Positions 19,257 through 29,654 of a DNA stretch of 64,000 nucleotides are shown piece by piece (within the stretch, counting starts at the first letter, position 1; each line of letters starts with the position of its first letter). The position numbers and the translations under genes were made by a program. The notes beneath the pieces were generated by a model. It searched no databases and was not told the origin of the DNA. It saw only the letters and a program-made list of their open reading frames with translations. Source of the DNA: Bifidobacterium jacchi (GTDB lineage: Bacteria; Actinomycetota; Actinomycetes; Actinomycetales; Bifidobacteriaceae); NCBI RefSeq assembly GCF_009078285.1, contig NZ_RQSP01000008.1, positions 22,751 to 86,750 on the forward strand, given 5' to 3'.

Positions 19257-21635
19257 TCACACAATGGTGATCGTGATCACCGTCGCCTTGCCGTCCTTGT
19301 CGCGCAACCGGACCGTGCCGCCGTCGGAGATGTCGGTGTCGCCGTTCGAGATCGAGCGTACGGTGCCGAACAGGCCCCCCAGCACCTTGTTGGTCTTGAC
19401 CTCGAAGCCCAGCGCCTTGAGCTGCTGCGTCACCTCGTTCTCGCTCTTGCCCACCAGCCCCGAGGGGATCTTGGCGGTCTGCGGGCCCTTCGAGACGACC
19501 AGTTGCACGTCGTCGCCCCAATGCAGCTGCGCTCCGGCCTCCTCGGACGACGAGATGACGTTGCCGGCCTCCACGGCATCGTCGTATTCCTCGGTGAAGG
19601 TGACGTTGATCTTCGCCTCACGCAGCATCGAGTTCGCCTCGTCGCGGCTCTTGCCGACCACATCCGGCATGGCGACCGGCTTGGGCCCCTTCGACAGGCC
19701 GACGACGATCTTCTCGTCGTGCCGCATCGTGGTGCCGGGCGTCACGCTGATGTACAGCGTCGCGCCTTCCGGAGCGGACAGCGAGTAGTCGTCTCTGGTC
19801 GCATCATGCTCCACGTTGTCGAATCCGGCGTTGGAGAGCGCCTCCAGCGGCGCCTTGTAGGATGCGCTGCCGGAGTCGAGGATGTCGGCCGGCACCGTTG
19901 CGGCGCGGGCGCCTTTGGAGATGGTGATGTGCATCGTGCCGCCGGATCGCTTGCCGATCCGATCACCGACGTTGGCGGGGGAGGCTTTGATGATTCGTCC
20001 CTTGGCGATGTCGTCGCTGTAGTCGGCGGTGACGGTGTAGGGGATGTTGGACACGTCCAGCGTGCTGCGATACGCGTCCCATGTCGCGCCGGCGAGCGAG
20101 CACGTCTTGTTCTGGGTGCATGTCACGTCGTCGGGCTTGGGCACCGTCCAGTAGCTGCCGGGGCCGAGGAAGAACCACCATGCGAATGCGCCGCCGGTGA
20201 GGGCCAGTACGCCGATCAATGTGCTGATGATGGTGAGGCGCGTGCGGCGGCGACCGGTGCGTGCCGTGGCTTCGGCGTGTGCTGCGGTGGTCGGCAGGGA
20301 CTCCTTCTCGCCGGGCAGCGGTCGTGTGATGACCTTGGTGAATTCGTCGCTTGGGCGGGGCATGGCCTTGGTGGCGTTGCCGGGCATCGATTCGGAGCTG
20401 ATGCCGGTGTTGGCATCGGCGCCGCCGACGTACGGGGAGTCGCTGGATTCGGCGGCGTGGGATGCCGTGGAGATCGGGTCTGCGGCATGATCGCGCGTCT
20501 CGTCTGCATGCGCAGAATCATATGATGACGGCTTTTCCGGCGGTGTGGAAGCCGTCGACGATGTGGGCCGCGTCGACGATGCCGGCGGCGTGGGTGGCGT
20601 CAGTGGTGTGGATGACGTCAATGGTGTGGATGGCGTCAGTGTCTCGGTTCCATCAGCAGGGCGGACGGTGGCCATGGTGGGCGTGTCGTCGGGCTGCGCC
20701 TGCCCCATCGGTGATTGGGACTGCGATTGGGCTGTTGCGCCCTGCATGTCGTCTGCCGGTCTGCGATAGGTCCATGCGGGAATGTCGAGGTGGGCGCACA
20801 GTTCGCGAAGCTCGCGTGCGGCGGCAGTGGCGTCGACGGGTCTGGCATCCACCGATCGGGCGGTCAGACGGGCGATGAACGCGGCCACCTGGGGGCTGAT
20901 GCCGGGGCACATCGTCGTGATGGACGGCACGTCCTCATGGACATGCTTGAACACCAGCGTCACCGGATTATCGGATGCGAACGGCACCTGACCGGCGAGC
21001 ATCTCCCATGCCATGATGCCCACGGAATACAGATCCCCCTGCGGGGTCGCCTCGTTGCGTTCGATCATCTCCGGAGCGAGGTAGGCGGCAGTGCCCAGCA
21101 GCATGCCGGTGGTGGACAGCGTCGCCTGCGAAGCGGCCTTTGCCAAGCCGAAATCAGTGATCTGCACATGCCCGCGTTCGTTGAGCAGAATGTTCTCGGG
21201 CTTGATGTCGCGATGCACCACGCCGGCGCGATGAGCCGACGAGAGTCCGTCCAGCGTTTCGGCGACGATGCGCAGCGTCTCGCGCACGCTGAACGTGTGC
21301 TGTTGGTTGATCTCATGACGCAGGTTCACCCCATGCACGAACTCCATGACCAGATAGTCGAGTCCGTCCACCTCGCCGGTGTCGTAGACCTGCACGATAT
21401 GAGGATTGGCGATGGCCGCCGCCGACTTCGCCTCGCGTCGGAAGCGTTCGACGAACTGGTCGCGGTGCGGCCCCTGCGCAAGCTGGATATGCATGACCTT
21501 GATGGCGACGGTGCGTTCCAAACGCTCGTCCATCGCCTCGTACACCGTTGCCATGCCGCCTTCGGCGATGCTGCGGATGATGCGGTAGCGGCCCTCGATG
21601 ACTCGCCCCTCAAGTGCTCGTGCGCTCTCGTTCAT
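19257..21635 (-). CDS. PASTA-domain serine/threonine protein kinase (PknB type)
   Basis: This membrane-bound Hanks-type kinase is of the PknB/StkP group, which senses cell-wall fragments and controls growth and division. It is 792 residues. The kinase domain (about 17-280) shows GEGG-type loop AEGGMATVYE, AIKVM lysine, catalytic HRDIKPENILLN and DFGLA. A Ser/Thr/Pro-rich juxtamembrane linker (about 290-455) carries many Thr-Pro sites. One membrane helix (about 462-485) and four PASTA repeats outside the cell (about 490-792) follow. It is separated by 90 bases from the upstream polyprenyl synthase gene on the same strand, so the two may be co-transcribed, linking the kinase to lipid-carrier supply. 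Domain assignment is secure; the exact orthologue name is not. Confidence 0.94.
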   Translation of the reverse strand: MNESARALEGRVIEGRYRIIRSIAEGGMATVYEAMDERLERTVAIKVMHIQLAQGPHRDQFVERFRREAKSAAAIANPHIVQVYDTGEVDGLDYLVMEFVHGVNLRHEINQQHTFSVRETLRIVAETLDGLSSAHRAGVVHRDIKPENILLNERGHVQITDFGLAKAASQATLSTTGMLLGTAAYLAPEMIERNEATPQGDLYSVGIMAWEMLAGQVPFASDNPVTLVFKHVHEDVPSITTMCPGISPQVAAFIARLTARSVDARPVDATAAARELRELCAHLDIPAWTYRRPADDMQGATAQSQSQSPMGQAQPDDTPTMATVRPADGTETLTPSTPLTSSTPLTPPTPPASSTRPTSSTASTPPEKPSSYDSAHADETRDHAADPISTASHAAESSDSPYVGGADANTGISSESMPGNATKAMPRPSDEFTKVITRPLPGEKESLPTTAAHAEATARTGRRRTRLTIISTLIGVLALTGGAFAWWFFLGPGSYWTVPKPDDVTCTQNKTCSLAGATWDAYRSTLDVSNIPYTVTADYSDDIAKGRIIKASPANVGDRIGKRSGGTMHITISKGARAATVPADILDSGSASYKAPLEALSNAGFDNVEHDATRDDYSLSAPEGATLYISVTPGTTMRHDEKIVVGLSKGPKPVAMPDVVGKSRDEANSMLREAKINVTFTEEYDDAVEAGNVISSSEEAGAQLHWGDDVQLVVSKGPQTAKIPSGLVGKSENEVTQQLKALGFEVKTNKVLGGLFGTVRSISNGDTDISDGGTVRLRDKDGKATVITITIV

Positions 21636-21724
21636 GGTCGTACGTCCCGCTCTCCTGCAACTGTCTCACCAATATCCACTCTTCAGTGTATGCGACCCGC
21701 GTGCCGTTGAGACGCGCGGGTCCG

Positions 21725-22900
21725 CTATCTGCGCGAGAGCGGTACAAATCGTTCGCACACCTCGGCGAGCGCCCTGCCTGATGGTGTCGATGCCGGCCAC
21801 CAGTGTTCGACGGCGGCCATCGATTCGTCGCGCAGCGCGGTGATGCGTTCAAGCGAGCGTTCGCTCGCCCCGCCGCCGATGAACAGTTCGATGGCTCGCC
21901 GCACTTGGGTCTCATCGCGGCGGGGTGCTTCGAACATCGCGATGAGTTCGGCGCGTTCGTCCGGATTCGCCGCGGCGAGCGCGTCGGCGAGCAGCACGGT
22001 GCGCTTGCCTTCGCGGATGTCTCCCCCCACGGGCTTGCCGGTGCGGTGGCTGTCCGCCGTCACGTCGAGAAGATCGTCCGTCAGCTGGAACGCCACGCCG
22101 AGAGGAACCCCGATGGCAAGGGCCCTGCGCCGGGCCTCGGCGCGGTCCATGCCGGCGGCCAGCAGCCCGAGCCTGATCGGCGCGATGGTCGTGTAGCTTG
22201 CGGTCTTCCATCTGAACACATTCAGCGACGCGTCGGCGAGGGCCTTCGGATCGTCCAATGGCGTCATCTCGACGCCGAGATCAAGCACCTGTCCGACCTC
22301 GACTTCGCGATGCATGTCGAGGAACGCCTCGATGACCGCATGGTCGTTCGTCATGCGCTGCGCGGCGTGTTCGGCGATGGCAACGCTTTCGGTCGCCAGA
22401 AGATCGCCGAGCATGATGCCCAGTCCGCGGCCGATGGCGCTGCTGTTCGTGACGTGGGTGAGCGCGGTGTGCGCGGAAGGGCGCCCGCGTCGCAGCGGCG
22501 ATTCGTCGATGATGTCGTCGTGCACCAGAGCCGCCGTCTGGAACACCTCGATCGCGCAGGCGAGGTCCAGCATCGTTCCGCGGTCGGTTCCCGGAGCGAG
22601 CGTGGCGTTGCCCGATGTCGCCGCAGCCGGTGCGTCGGCAGCCGGTGCGGCGGCATTCGGCGCATCTGCATCCAAGGTGGGGGCATCTGCATTCGAGGCG
22701 AGCGCCGCATCGAAGAACGCGAGCGCCAGCAGCGCGCGCAGACGTTTTCCGCCTTTGCTGGATTCGACCGCCTGATCGGTCACCAGATCCGCGATCCGCC
22801 TCAGGGGGAGCGCGATCGCGATGTCGTCGTCGGCGAGGTGGCGGCGCACTAGATGCGCTATGCGATGCTCGATCTTATGCAGATCCGTCTCAATAGTCAT
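21725..22900 (-). CDS. Polyprenyl (geranylgeranyl/farnesyl-type) diphosphate synthase
   Basis: A trans-isoprenyl diphosphate synthase that condenses isopentenyl diphosphate with an allylic diphosphate. It is 391 residues. The first aspartate-rich motif is HDDIIDES followed by RRGRPSAH (about residues 145-160); the second is LTDDLLDV (about 275). Between the first helices and that motif lies an Ala/Asp/Pro-rich insertion of about 30 residues (near 82-112), encoded by repeated GCATCNGCATC-like sequence, which looks like a disordered expansion. The product chain length cannot be read reliably. It is upstream of the PASTA kinase on the same strand and divergent from the DUF4192 gene. Confidence 0.93.
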   Translation of the reverse strand: MTIETDLHKIEHRIAHLVRRHLADDDIAIALPLRRIADLVTDQAVESSKGGKRLRALLALAFFDAALASNADAPTLDADAPNAAAPAADAPAAATSGNATLAPGTDRGTMLDLACAIEVFQTAALVHDDIIDESPLRRGRPSAHTALTHVTNSSAIGRGLGIMLGDLLATESVAIAEHAAQRMTNDHAVIEAFLDMHREVEVGQVLDLGVEMTPLDDPKALADASLNVFRWKTASYTTIAPIRLGLLAAGMDRAEARRRALAIGVPLGVAFQLTDDLLDVTADSHRTGKPVGGDIREGKRTVLLADALAAANPDERAELIAMFEAPRRDETQVRRAIELFIGGGASERSLERITALRDESMAAVEHWWPASTPSGRALAEVCERFVPLSRR

Positions 22901-23100
22901 AGTTAGAGGTTATCCACAACGTTTGGCAAATACAAGAACGGCTGTTTTCCAATGGTTTTGAGGTTCCGTCCACAAGGGTCGTTCTGGCTGGACCCCGCTG
23001 CGGGCACATGCCATAGTGATGGGCAATCCGCGTTCGGTCGGCGCGGGGTGATCCGGACGGATGGTTCGGATTCATTGTCAGTACATCGATTCGGAAAGGG

Positions 23101-23859
23101 ATGATGATGAACGCGAATATGAGACGATGCGTGGACGGTGTCTGCTCGGGCGGCCTGCCGCTTCGGCGCGACGAGCCGCGTGGTGAGGCGGTCGCTGGCG
23201 GGAGCCATGAGGCGGACGATGAGGAGATCGTGCGGCTGCGGGAGCGGCTGCGCAGAAGCCGGATCGATCTGGGACCGCATGAGGCGGATGCCCGATGGGT
23301 CGCCGGTCCGTTTCGCGAATGGATGCGGCTGCTGAGCGAAGAGGAAGGCGGGTGCCGTGTGGCATTGACGCGCGGCCATGCGCTGGCGTTGGCTGCGGGA
23401 ATGATGCAGTCGCTGACCATTCGCGATGCGCTGGTGATCTCCCTGGTGGCGCGTCCCGGACGCTGCGGCCGCGAGGAGATGATCGCCCTGGTGCGTGATC
23501 CGTTCTGCGACGATAGTCGTCACTTGGTCTGCGGACTGCTGTCGGATGCCTTTGACGATGCGACGCTGCACCCCGATGTCCGTCGGTGCCGCGCGGGACT
23601 GTCGATGCTGGTCGACATGGCGGGGATGGTCCCCGTATGCTATCGTGCGCAGCCGCTGTCGATCATCGCCTATCTGCTCTGGTGGCTCGGCTGCCGTGAG
23701 GCGCTTGCGGTCGCCTTGGAATGTCTGACGATCGACGAGGACTGCACGCTTGCCGAGATCATCGTTTCCGCGCTGGCGCATGGCGTCGCCCCGGCGTGGA
23801 TGGAGGATGTGGCGGTGGATCTGGACGACGAGTCCTGCGTGTGCGAGGTCGAGTATTAG
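23101..23859 (+). CDS. DUF4192-family protein
   Basis: A 252-residue protein resembling the actinobacterial DUF4192 family, whose function is not known. Supporting blocks are an LRDAL-like segment (SLTIRDALVISLVARPGR, about residues 103-120) and the C-terminal PLSIIAYLLWWLGCREALAV, followed by LAEIIVSALAHGVAPAWM. There are no membrane segments or signal peptide. GGAAAGGG lies just before three closely spaced ATG codons (23101, 23104, 23110), so the exact start is uncertain. It is encoded just upstream of the primary sigma factor gene on the same strand but with a separate sigma-factor promoter. Confidence 0.8.
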   Translation: MMMNANMRRCVDGVCSGGLPLRRDEPRGEAVAGGSHEADDEEIVRLRERLRRSRIDLGPHEADARWVAGPFREWMRLLSEEEGGCRVALTRGHALALAAGMMQSLTIRDALVISLVARPGRCGREEMIALVRDPFCDDSRHLVCGLLSDAFDDATLHPDVRRCRAGLSMLVDMAGMVPVCYRAQPLSIIAYLLWWLGCREALAVALECLTIDEDCTLAEIIVSALAHGVAPAWMEDVAVDLDDESCVCEVEY

Positions 23860-23979
23860 ATCCCGTGCATGGGACTGCGCGTCGCGCTCGTGGCGTGTTC
23901 ATCCTCTCCGTGGCGTCGGCCGTGGGAATAATCGTCCTTGCGCAGTGGTTAACTCCTATAGTTAGTTGACGATTTGCCC

Positions 23980-24008
23980 TTGCCAGAAGTGCGCCCATAT
24001 GGTATATA
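23980..24008 (+). promoter_or_regulatory. Predicted promoter of the primary sigma factor gene
   Basis: TTGCCA (23980-23985) and TATATA (24003-24008) are separated by exactly 17 bp. The expected transcription start, about 7 bases on, falls at the ATG at 24015, so the mRNA may be leaderless. Confidence 0.7.
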
Positions 24009-24014
24009 GCACCG

Positions 24015-25481
<1,467 letters not shown>

Positions 25482-25510
25482 GCGGTCGGCCCGCTCGGCA
25501 GGCCGACCGC
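25482..25510 (+). terminator. Hairpin directly after rpoD
   Basis: GCGGTCGGCC (25482-25491) pairs perfectly with GGCCGACCGC (25501-25510). It begins at the base after the stop codon and has no T-tract; probable terminator. Confidence 0.65.
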
Positions 25511-25517
25511 GCGAGGA

Positions 25518-25544
25518 GGGTGGAAGCCCAGTGGGCTTCCACCC
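25518..25544 (+). terminator. Second hairpin after rpoD
   Basis: GGGTGGAAGCCC (25518-25529) and GGGCTTCCACCC (25533-25544) form a perfect 12-bp stem with a 3-base loop. With the hairpin at 25482 it forms a tandem stop before parE. Confidence 0.7.
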
Positions 25545-25680
25545 GACGGAGCCATCCGTATCCCGCTATGCCCGGTCAGGGGATTGCGCAACAGGGCCAT
25601 TCGTTTCCGTGCCTCCGCATCGCGGGAGCATGATTGTTGTTCTGCATGTGATTGAGCCATGTGATTGAATAAGGAGAACC

Positions 25681-27954
25681 ATGCCCGAATCCTACGGTGC
25701 CGACAGTCTTACCGTTCTTGAAGGTCTCGATGCCGTGCGCAAGCGCCCCGGCATGTACATCGGCACGACCGACAGTCAGGGACTGATGCACTGCCTGTGG
25801 GAGATCATCGACAACGCGGTGGACGAGGCGCTCGCCGGTGCATGCGACCATATCACCGTGACCCTGCATGAGGACGGGTCGGTCGAGGTCGCCGACAATG
25901 GTCGCGGCATCCCCGTGGACATCGAGCCGAAGACCAAGCTCACCGGCGTCGAGGTCGTGCTCACCAAGCTGCACGCCGGTGCGAAGTTCGGCAATTCGTC
26001 ATACAACGCCGCCGGCGGCCTGCATGGCGTCGGATCGTCGGTCGTCAACGCGTTGAGCTCCCGGCTCGACGTGGAGGTCGACCGTGACGGCAAAACGCAC
26101 CACATGGCCTTCCATCAGGGACATCCCGGCGTATACACGGATGCCGATCCGGCCCATCCCTCGCCCGACTCGCCGTTCAAACGCACGCGGAAGAACAGGC
26201 CGACCGAGCTGGAGATCATCGGCAGGGTTCCGGCCAAGGTCACCGGTACGCGCATCCGCTACTGGGCCGATCCCGAAATATTCAACGACACCGCCCGATT
26301 CAGCTACGACCAGCTCATCGACCGGGTGCGTCAGACCAGCTTCCTCGTGCCGGGACTGAGAATCACCGTCGTCGACGAGCACATTCCGGCCACCGGGGAC
26401 GAGACGATCGATGAGATGCGTGAGATCGACGAGACCTCCGACGAGACCCCCGGTGAGGGATCCCACGGGACTGCCGACGAGGAGACGGAATCCGCCGCCG
26501 ATGCCGCGATATCGGGCGAATCCGTGGCGATCGTCGCGGCGCGTACCGAGGCCGCGCGGCACACGCACCGCCGCATCGAGGAGTTCTGCCACACCGGCGG
26601 CGTGAAGGATTTCGTGGACTTCCTCTCGAACGGCGAGCCGGTGTCCGGAATCTGGCGCATCAGCGGCCAGGACACGTATGACGAGGAGACCCAGGCCGTC
26701 GGCGAAGGCGGGGAACTGCATGCGCAGAAGGTGACCCGTGACTGCGCCGTGGACATCGCCATGCGCTGGATCAACGGCTACGACACAAAGGTGCTCAGCT
26801 TCGTCAACGTCGTCGAAACGCCGGGAGGCGGCACGCACGTCGACGGATTCCTCGCCTCGATCACCCGACAGGTGCGCAAGGCGGTCGAAGACAACGCGCG
26901 CAGGCTCAAAGTCAATCTCAAGGATGCCAACATGCGCGTCGAACGCGACGACATCATGGCCGGACTCGTGGCCGTGGTCACCGTCCGCATCGCCGAACCG
27001 CAGTTCCAAGGGCAGACCAAGGACGTGCTGGGCACCGCCCAGGTCAGACCGATCGTCGCGAAGATGACCGACCGGCAGTTCGGCGAGATGATCAGCGGCT
27101 CGAAGCGCGGCTACAAGGATCAGTCCTCGCGCGTGCTCGACAAGATCGTCGGCGAGATGCATGCCCGCATCCAGGCACGCAAGACCAAGGAGGTCACGCG
27201 TCGCAAGAACGCGCTCGAATCCGCGTCCATGCCGCCCAAGCTCTCCGACTGCCAGCCGGGCAACGACGATGTGGCCGAACTGTTCATCGTCGAGGGTGAT
27301 TCCGCGCTCGGCACCGCCAAGGCGGCCCGCAACTCCGCGTTCCAGGCGCTGCTGCCGATTCGAGGCAAGATCCTCAACGTGCAGAAGGCATCGCTCTCGC
27401 AGATGCTGTCGAACAAGGAGTGCGCCGCGATCATCCAGGTCGTCGGTGCCGGGTCGGGAGCCAGCTTCGACATCGAACAGGCACGGTACAACAAGATCAT
27501 CATGATGACCGATGCCGACGTCGACGGCGCGCACATCCGCATCCTGCTGCTCACCCTGTTCTACCGGTACATGCGTCCGCTCATCGAGCATGGGCATGTG
27601 TATGCCGCCGTGCCGCCGCTGCACCGGATCGCGCTCGCGGGAAGCCACAAGGGAGAGTACATCTACACGTATTCCGACGACGAGCTGGAGGGGCGGCTCG
27701 TGGACCTCGATCGCAGGAAGGTCGCCTACAACCCCGATATCCAGCGATACAAGGGATTGGGTGAGATGGACGCCGACCAGCTCGCCGACACCACGATGGA
27801 TCCGCGTACGCGCATGCTGCGTCGCATCCGCATGGAGGACGCCGCTCAGGCAGCCGACATCTTCAGCCTGCTCATGGGCGACGACGTGCCTCCTCGCAAA
27901 CGGTTCATCGTCGACAACGCCGACGACTTCGACCGGTCGAAGATCGACACCTGA
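25681..27954 (+). CDS. parE: DNA topoisomerase IV subunit B (ParE; GyrB family)
   Basis: The ATPase subunit of a type IIA topoisomerase that, with ParC, separates linked daughter chromosomes. It is 757 residues. The GHKL ATPase domain shows EIIDNAVDEALAG (about residues 35-47), DNGRGIPVD and GGLHGVGSSVVNAL. The TOPRIM domain shows ELFIVEGDSALG (about 532-543) and DADVDGAHIRILLLT (about 613-627). A long Glu/Asp-rich insertion sits near residues 240-280. The ATG at 25681 follows AAGGAG by 6 bases. The gyrB/parE family call is certain. ParE rather than GyrB is preferred because the window also encodes the A subunit separately (38096), away from dnaA-dnaN where bifidobacterial gyrB normally lies; this is an inference from context. 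Confidence 0.9.
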   Translation: MPESYGADSLTVLEGLDAVRKRPGMYIGTTDSQGLMHCLWEIIDNAVDEALAGACDHITVTLHEDGSVEVADNGRGIPVDIEPKTKLTGVEVVLTKLHAGAKFGNSSYNAAGGLHGVGSSVVNALSSRLDVEVDRDGKTHHMAFHQGHPGVYTDADPAHPSPDSPFKRTRKNRPTELEIIGRVPAKVTGTRIRYWADPEIFNDTARFSYDQLIDRVRQTSFLVPGLRITVVDEHIPATGDETIDEMREIDETSDETPGEGSHGTADEETESAADAAISGESVAIVAARTEAARHTHRRIEEFCHTGGVKDFVDFLSNGEPVSGIWRISGQDTYDEETQAVGEGGELHAQKVTRDCAVDIAMRWINGYDTKVLSFVNVVETPGGGTHVDGFLASITRQVRKAVEDNARRLKVNLKDANMRVERDDIMAGLVAVVTVRIAEPQFQGQTKDVLGTAQVRPIVAKMTDRQFGEMISGSKRGYKDQSSRVLDKIVGEMHARIQARKTKEVTRRKNALESASMPPKLSDCQPGNDDVAELFIVEGDSALGTAKAARNSAFQALLPIRGKILNVQKASLSQMLSNKECAAIIQVVGAGSGASFDIEQARYNKIIMMTDADVDGAHIRILLLTLFYRYMRPLIEHGHVYAAVPPLHRIALAGSHKGEYIYTYSDDELEGRLVDLDRRKVAYNPDIQRYKGLGEMDADQLADTTMDPRTRMLRRIRMEDAAQAADIFSLLMGDDVPPRKRFIVDNADDFDRSKIDT

Positions 27955-27967
27955 TCGGGCACATATG

Positions 27968-28005
27968 CGTCCGTCCGGCACCGAGCGTGGCACGCCGGGC
28001 GGACG
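27968..28005 (+). terminator. Hairpin between parE and aspA
   Basis: CGTCCGTCCGGC (27968-27979) pairs with GCCGGGCGGACG (27994-28005), including one G-U pair. It lies between two convergent genes and has no T-tract. Confidence 0.65.
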
Positions 28006-28064
28006 AGGTGGATGGACCGGATCTCAGCCGTCGATGCCGATCATCAGGCGATCATGCGTCGTCG

Positions 28065-29528
28065 TCAGGCGTCGCGATGCTCGCGGCAGGTCTGACCGAG
28101 CCGACGTGCCAGCGTGATCGGATCCAGCAGCGCATCCAGCTCGCTTGCGGGCAGATCGGTCCGCTCGCCGGCGATGTCGCGCACGCTGCGGCCGGTGACG
28201 GACGCCTCCTTGGCGATGTCGACGGCATGCTCGTAGCCGATCTCGTCGTTGAGCGTCGCCGCGATCGACGGGGAGTACTGCGCGTAACGGCGCCCGACCT
28301 CGACGTTCACCGTGATGCCCTCGACGCAACGCTCGCGGAACATGGCCAGCGCGCGGGTCATCAGATCGATGCCGTCCAGCAGCGCATGGATCATCACCGG
28401 GTCGAACGCGTTGAGTTGCAGCTGACCCTCCGAGGCGGCCCACGTCACCGTCGTGTCCATGCCGAACACCATGAAGCAGCACTGATCCACGCATTCGGGA
28501 ATCACCGGATTCACCTTGCCTGGCATGATGCTGCTGCCGGCCTGACGTGCCGGCACGTTGAGATCGTTGAAGCCGTCGTGCGGCCCCGAATTGAGCAGTC
28601 GCAGGTCGTCGGCTGCCTTCTTGAGATGGATCGCGAGGTTCTTCACGGTCTGCGAGACCGCGATGTAGGCGCTCATGTCGGTCATCGCCGCCACCGGATC
28701 GGGCGCGGCCGTGACCGGCAGACCGCTGATGCGCGCCAGATGCTCGGTCGCGGCCTTGCGGAACCGCAGATCGGCGCAGATGCCGGTGCCGATAGCGGTG
28801 GCACCGAGATTGAGCGACATAAGCTGCGGAACGACATGCTCCAACGCCATGCAGTCGGCCTTCATGAAACTGGCGAAGGCGTGGAACTCCTGGCCATAGG
28901 TCATGGGGACCGCATCCTGAAGCTGGGTGCGCCCGATGGTCACGTCATCGGCGTGTCGGTCGGCTAGATCATGGAACGCCCGGCCAAGCGCACGGGTCTG
29001 TTCGGCCAGCGGCCCGATCGCGTCGATGAGCGCAAGCTTGCACGCGGCGGGATACGTGTCGTTCGTGGACTGGCTGTGATTGACGTCGTCGTTGGGATGG
29101 ATGAACGCGTAGTCGCCGCGCCGGTGTCCTGCGATCTCCAACGCACGGTTGGCGATCACCTCGTTCATGTTCATGTTGGTGGAGGTGCCGGCGCCTCCCT
29201 GCAGCACGTCCACGGGGAACTGGTCGGCGAGCGCGCCGCTCTCGATCTCAAGACACGCGGCGATGATGGCACGGGCCTTGGCGCGGTCGATGAGGCCGAG
29301 TTCGGCGTTCGCCTCGGCGCACGCGCGCTTGACGGTGGCATACGCCCTGATGAGCTGCGGGTGCGTTGAGTCCGCGATGCCGGACACGGTGAAGTTGCCG
29401 ATCGCCCGCTGGGTGTGAATGCCCCAGTAGACGTCGTCGGGCACGTCAAGCGTGCCGATGCAGTCGTGTTCGACGCGCATCGCGCGTGCCATTGACGAGT
29501 TGTTCGACGCAAGTCGATCGATCATCAT
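28065..29528 (-). CDS. aspA: Aspartate ammonia-lyase
   Basis: Aspartate ammonia-lyase converts aspartate to fumarate and ammonia in the cytoplasm. The protein is 487 residues from the ATG at 29528 (or 486 from 29525); AGGAG lies 4 to 7 bases upstream. The superfamily signature GSSIMPGKVNPVIPE (about residues 331-345) is intact, and TNMNMNEVIANRALE and HPNDDVNHSQSTND are present. The lyase family also contains fumarase C and argininosuccinate lyase; the PVIPECVDQCCF stretch and overall similarity favour aspartase. It is monocistronic, with the tripeptidyl-peptidase-like gene upstream on the same strand. Confidence 0.92.
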   Translation of the reverse strand: MMIDRLASNNSSMARAMRVEHDCIGTLDVPDDVYWGIHTQRAIGNFTVSGIADSTHPQLIRAYATVKRACAEANAELGLIDRAKARAIIAACLEIESGALADQFPVDVLQGGAGTSTNMNMNEVIANRALEIAGHRRGDYAFIHPNDDVNHSQSTNDTYPAACKLALIDAIGPLAEQTRALGRAFHDLADRHADDVTIGRTQLQDAVPMTYGQEFHAFASFMKADCMALEHVVPQLMSLNLGATAIGTGICADLRFRKAATEHLARISGLPVTAAPDPVAAMTDMSAYIAVSQTVKNLAIHLKKAADDLRLLNSGPHDGFNDLNVPARQAGSSIMPGKVNPVIPECVDQCCFMVFGMDTTVTWAASEGQLQLNAFDPVMIHALLDGIDLMTRALAMFRERCVEGITVNVEVGRRYAQYSPSIAATLNDEIGYEHAVDIAKEASVTGRSVRDIAGERTDLPASELDALLDPITLARRLGQTCREHRDA

Positions 29529-29654
29529 GATGCTCCTGTTCTTGGCGTGATGGTGCGCGTGTGGCGAGGACCCCGCCCGAACCGTGGCGGGCATGCGAGC
29601 CGACGAAACGCCGGTGGATTGCCGACGCTGTCTGGCGGATGATTGCGTGTGGGG

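Noticed and set aside
22910..22918. Replication origin hint (perfect DnaA box TTATCCACA)
   Set aside because: A single box with no cluster and no dnaA/dnaN nearby; expected by chance.
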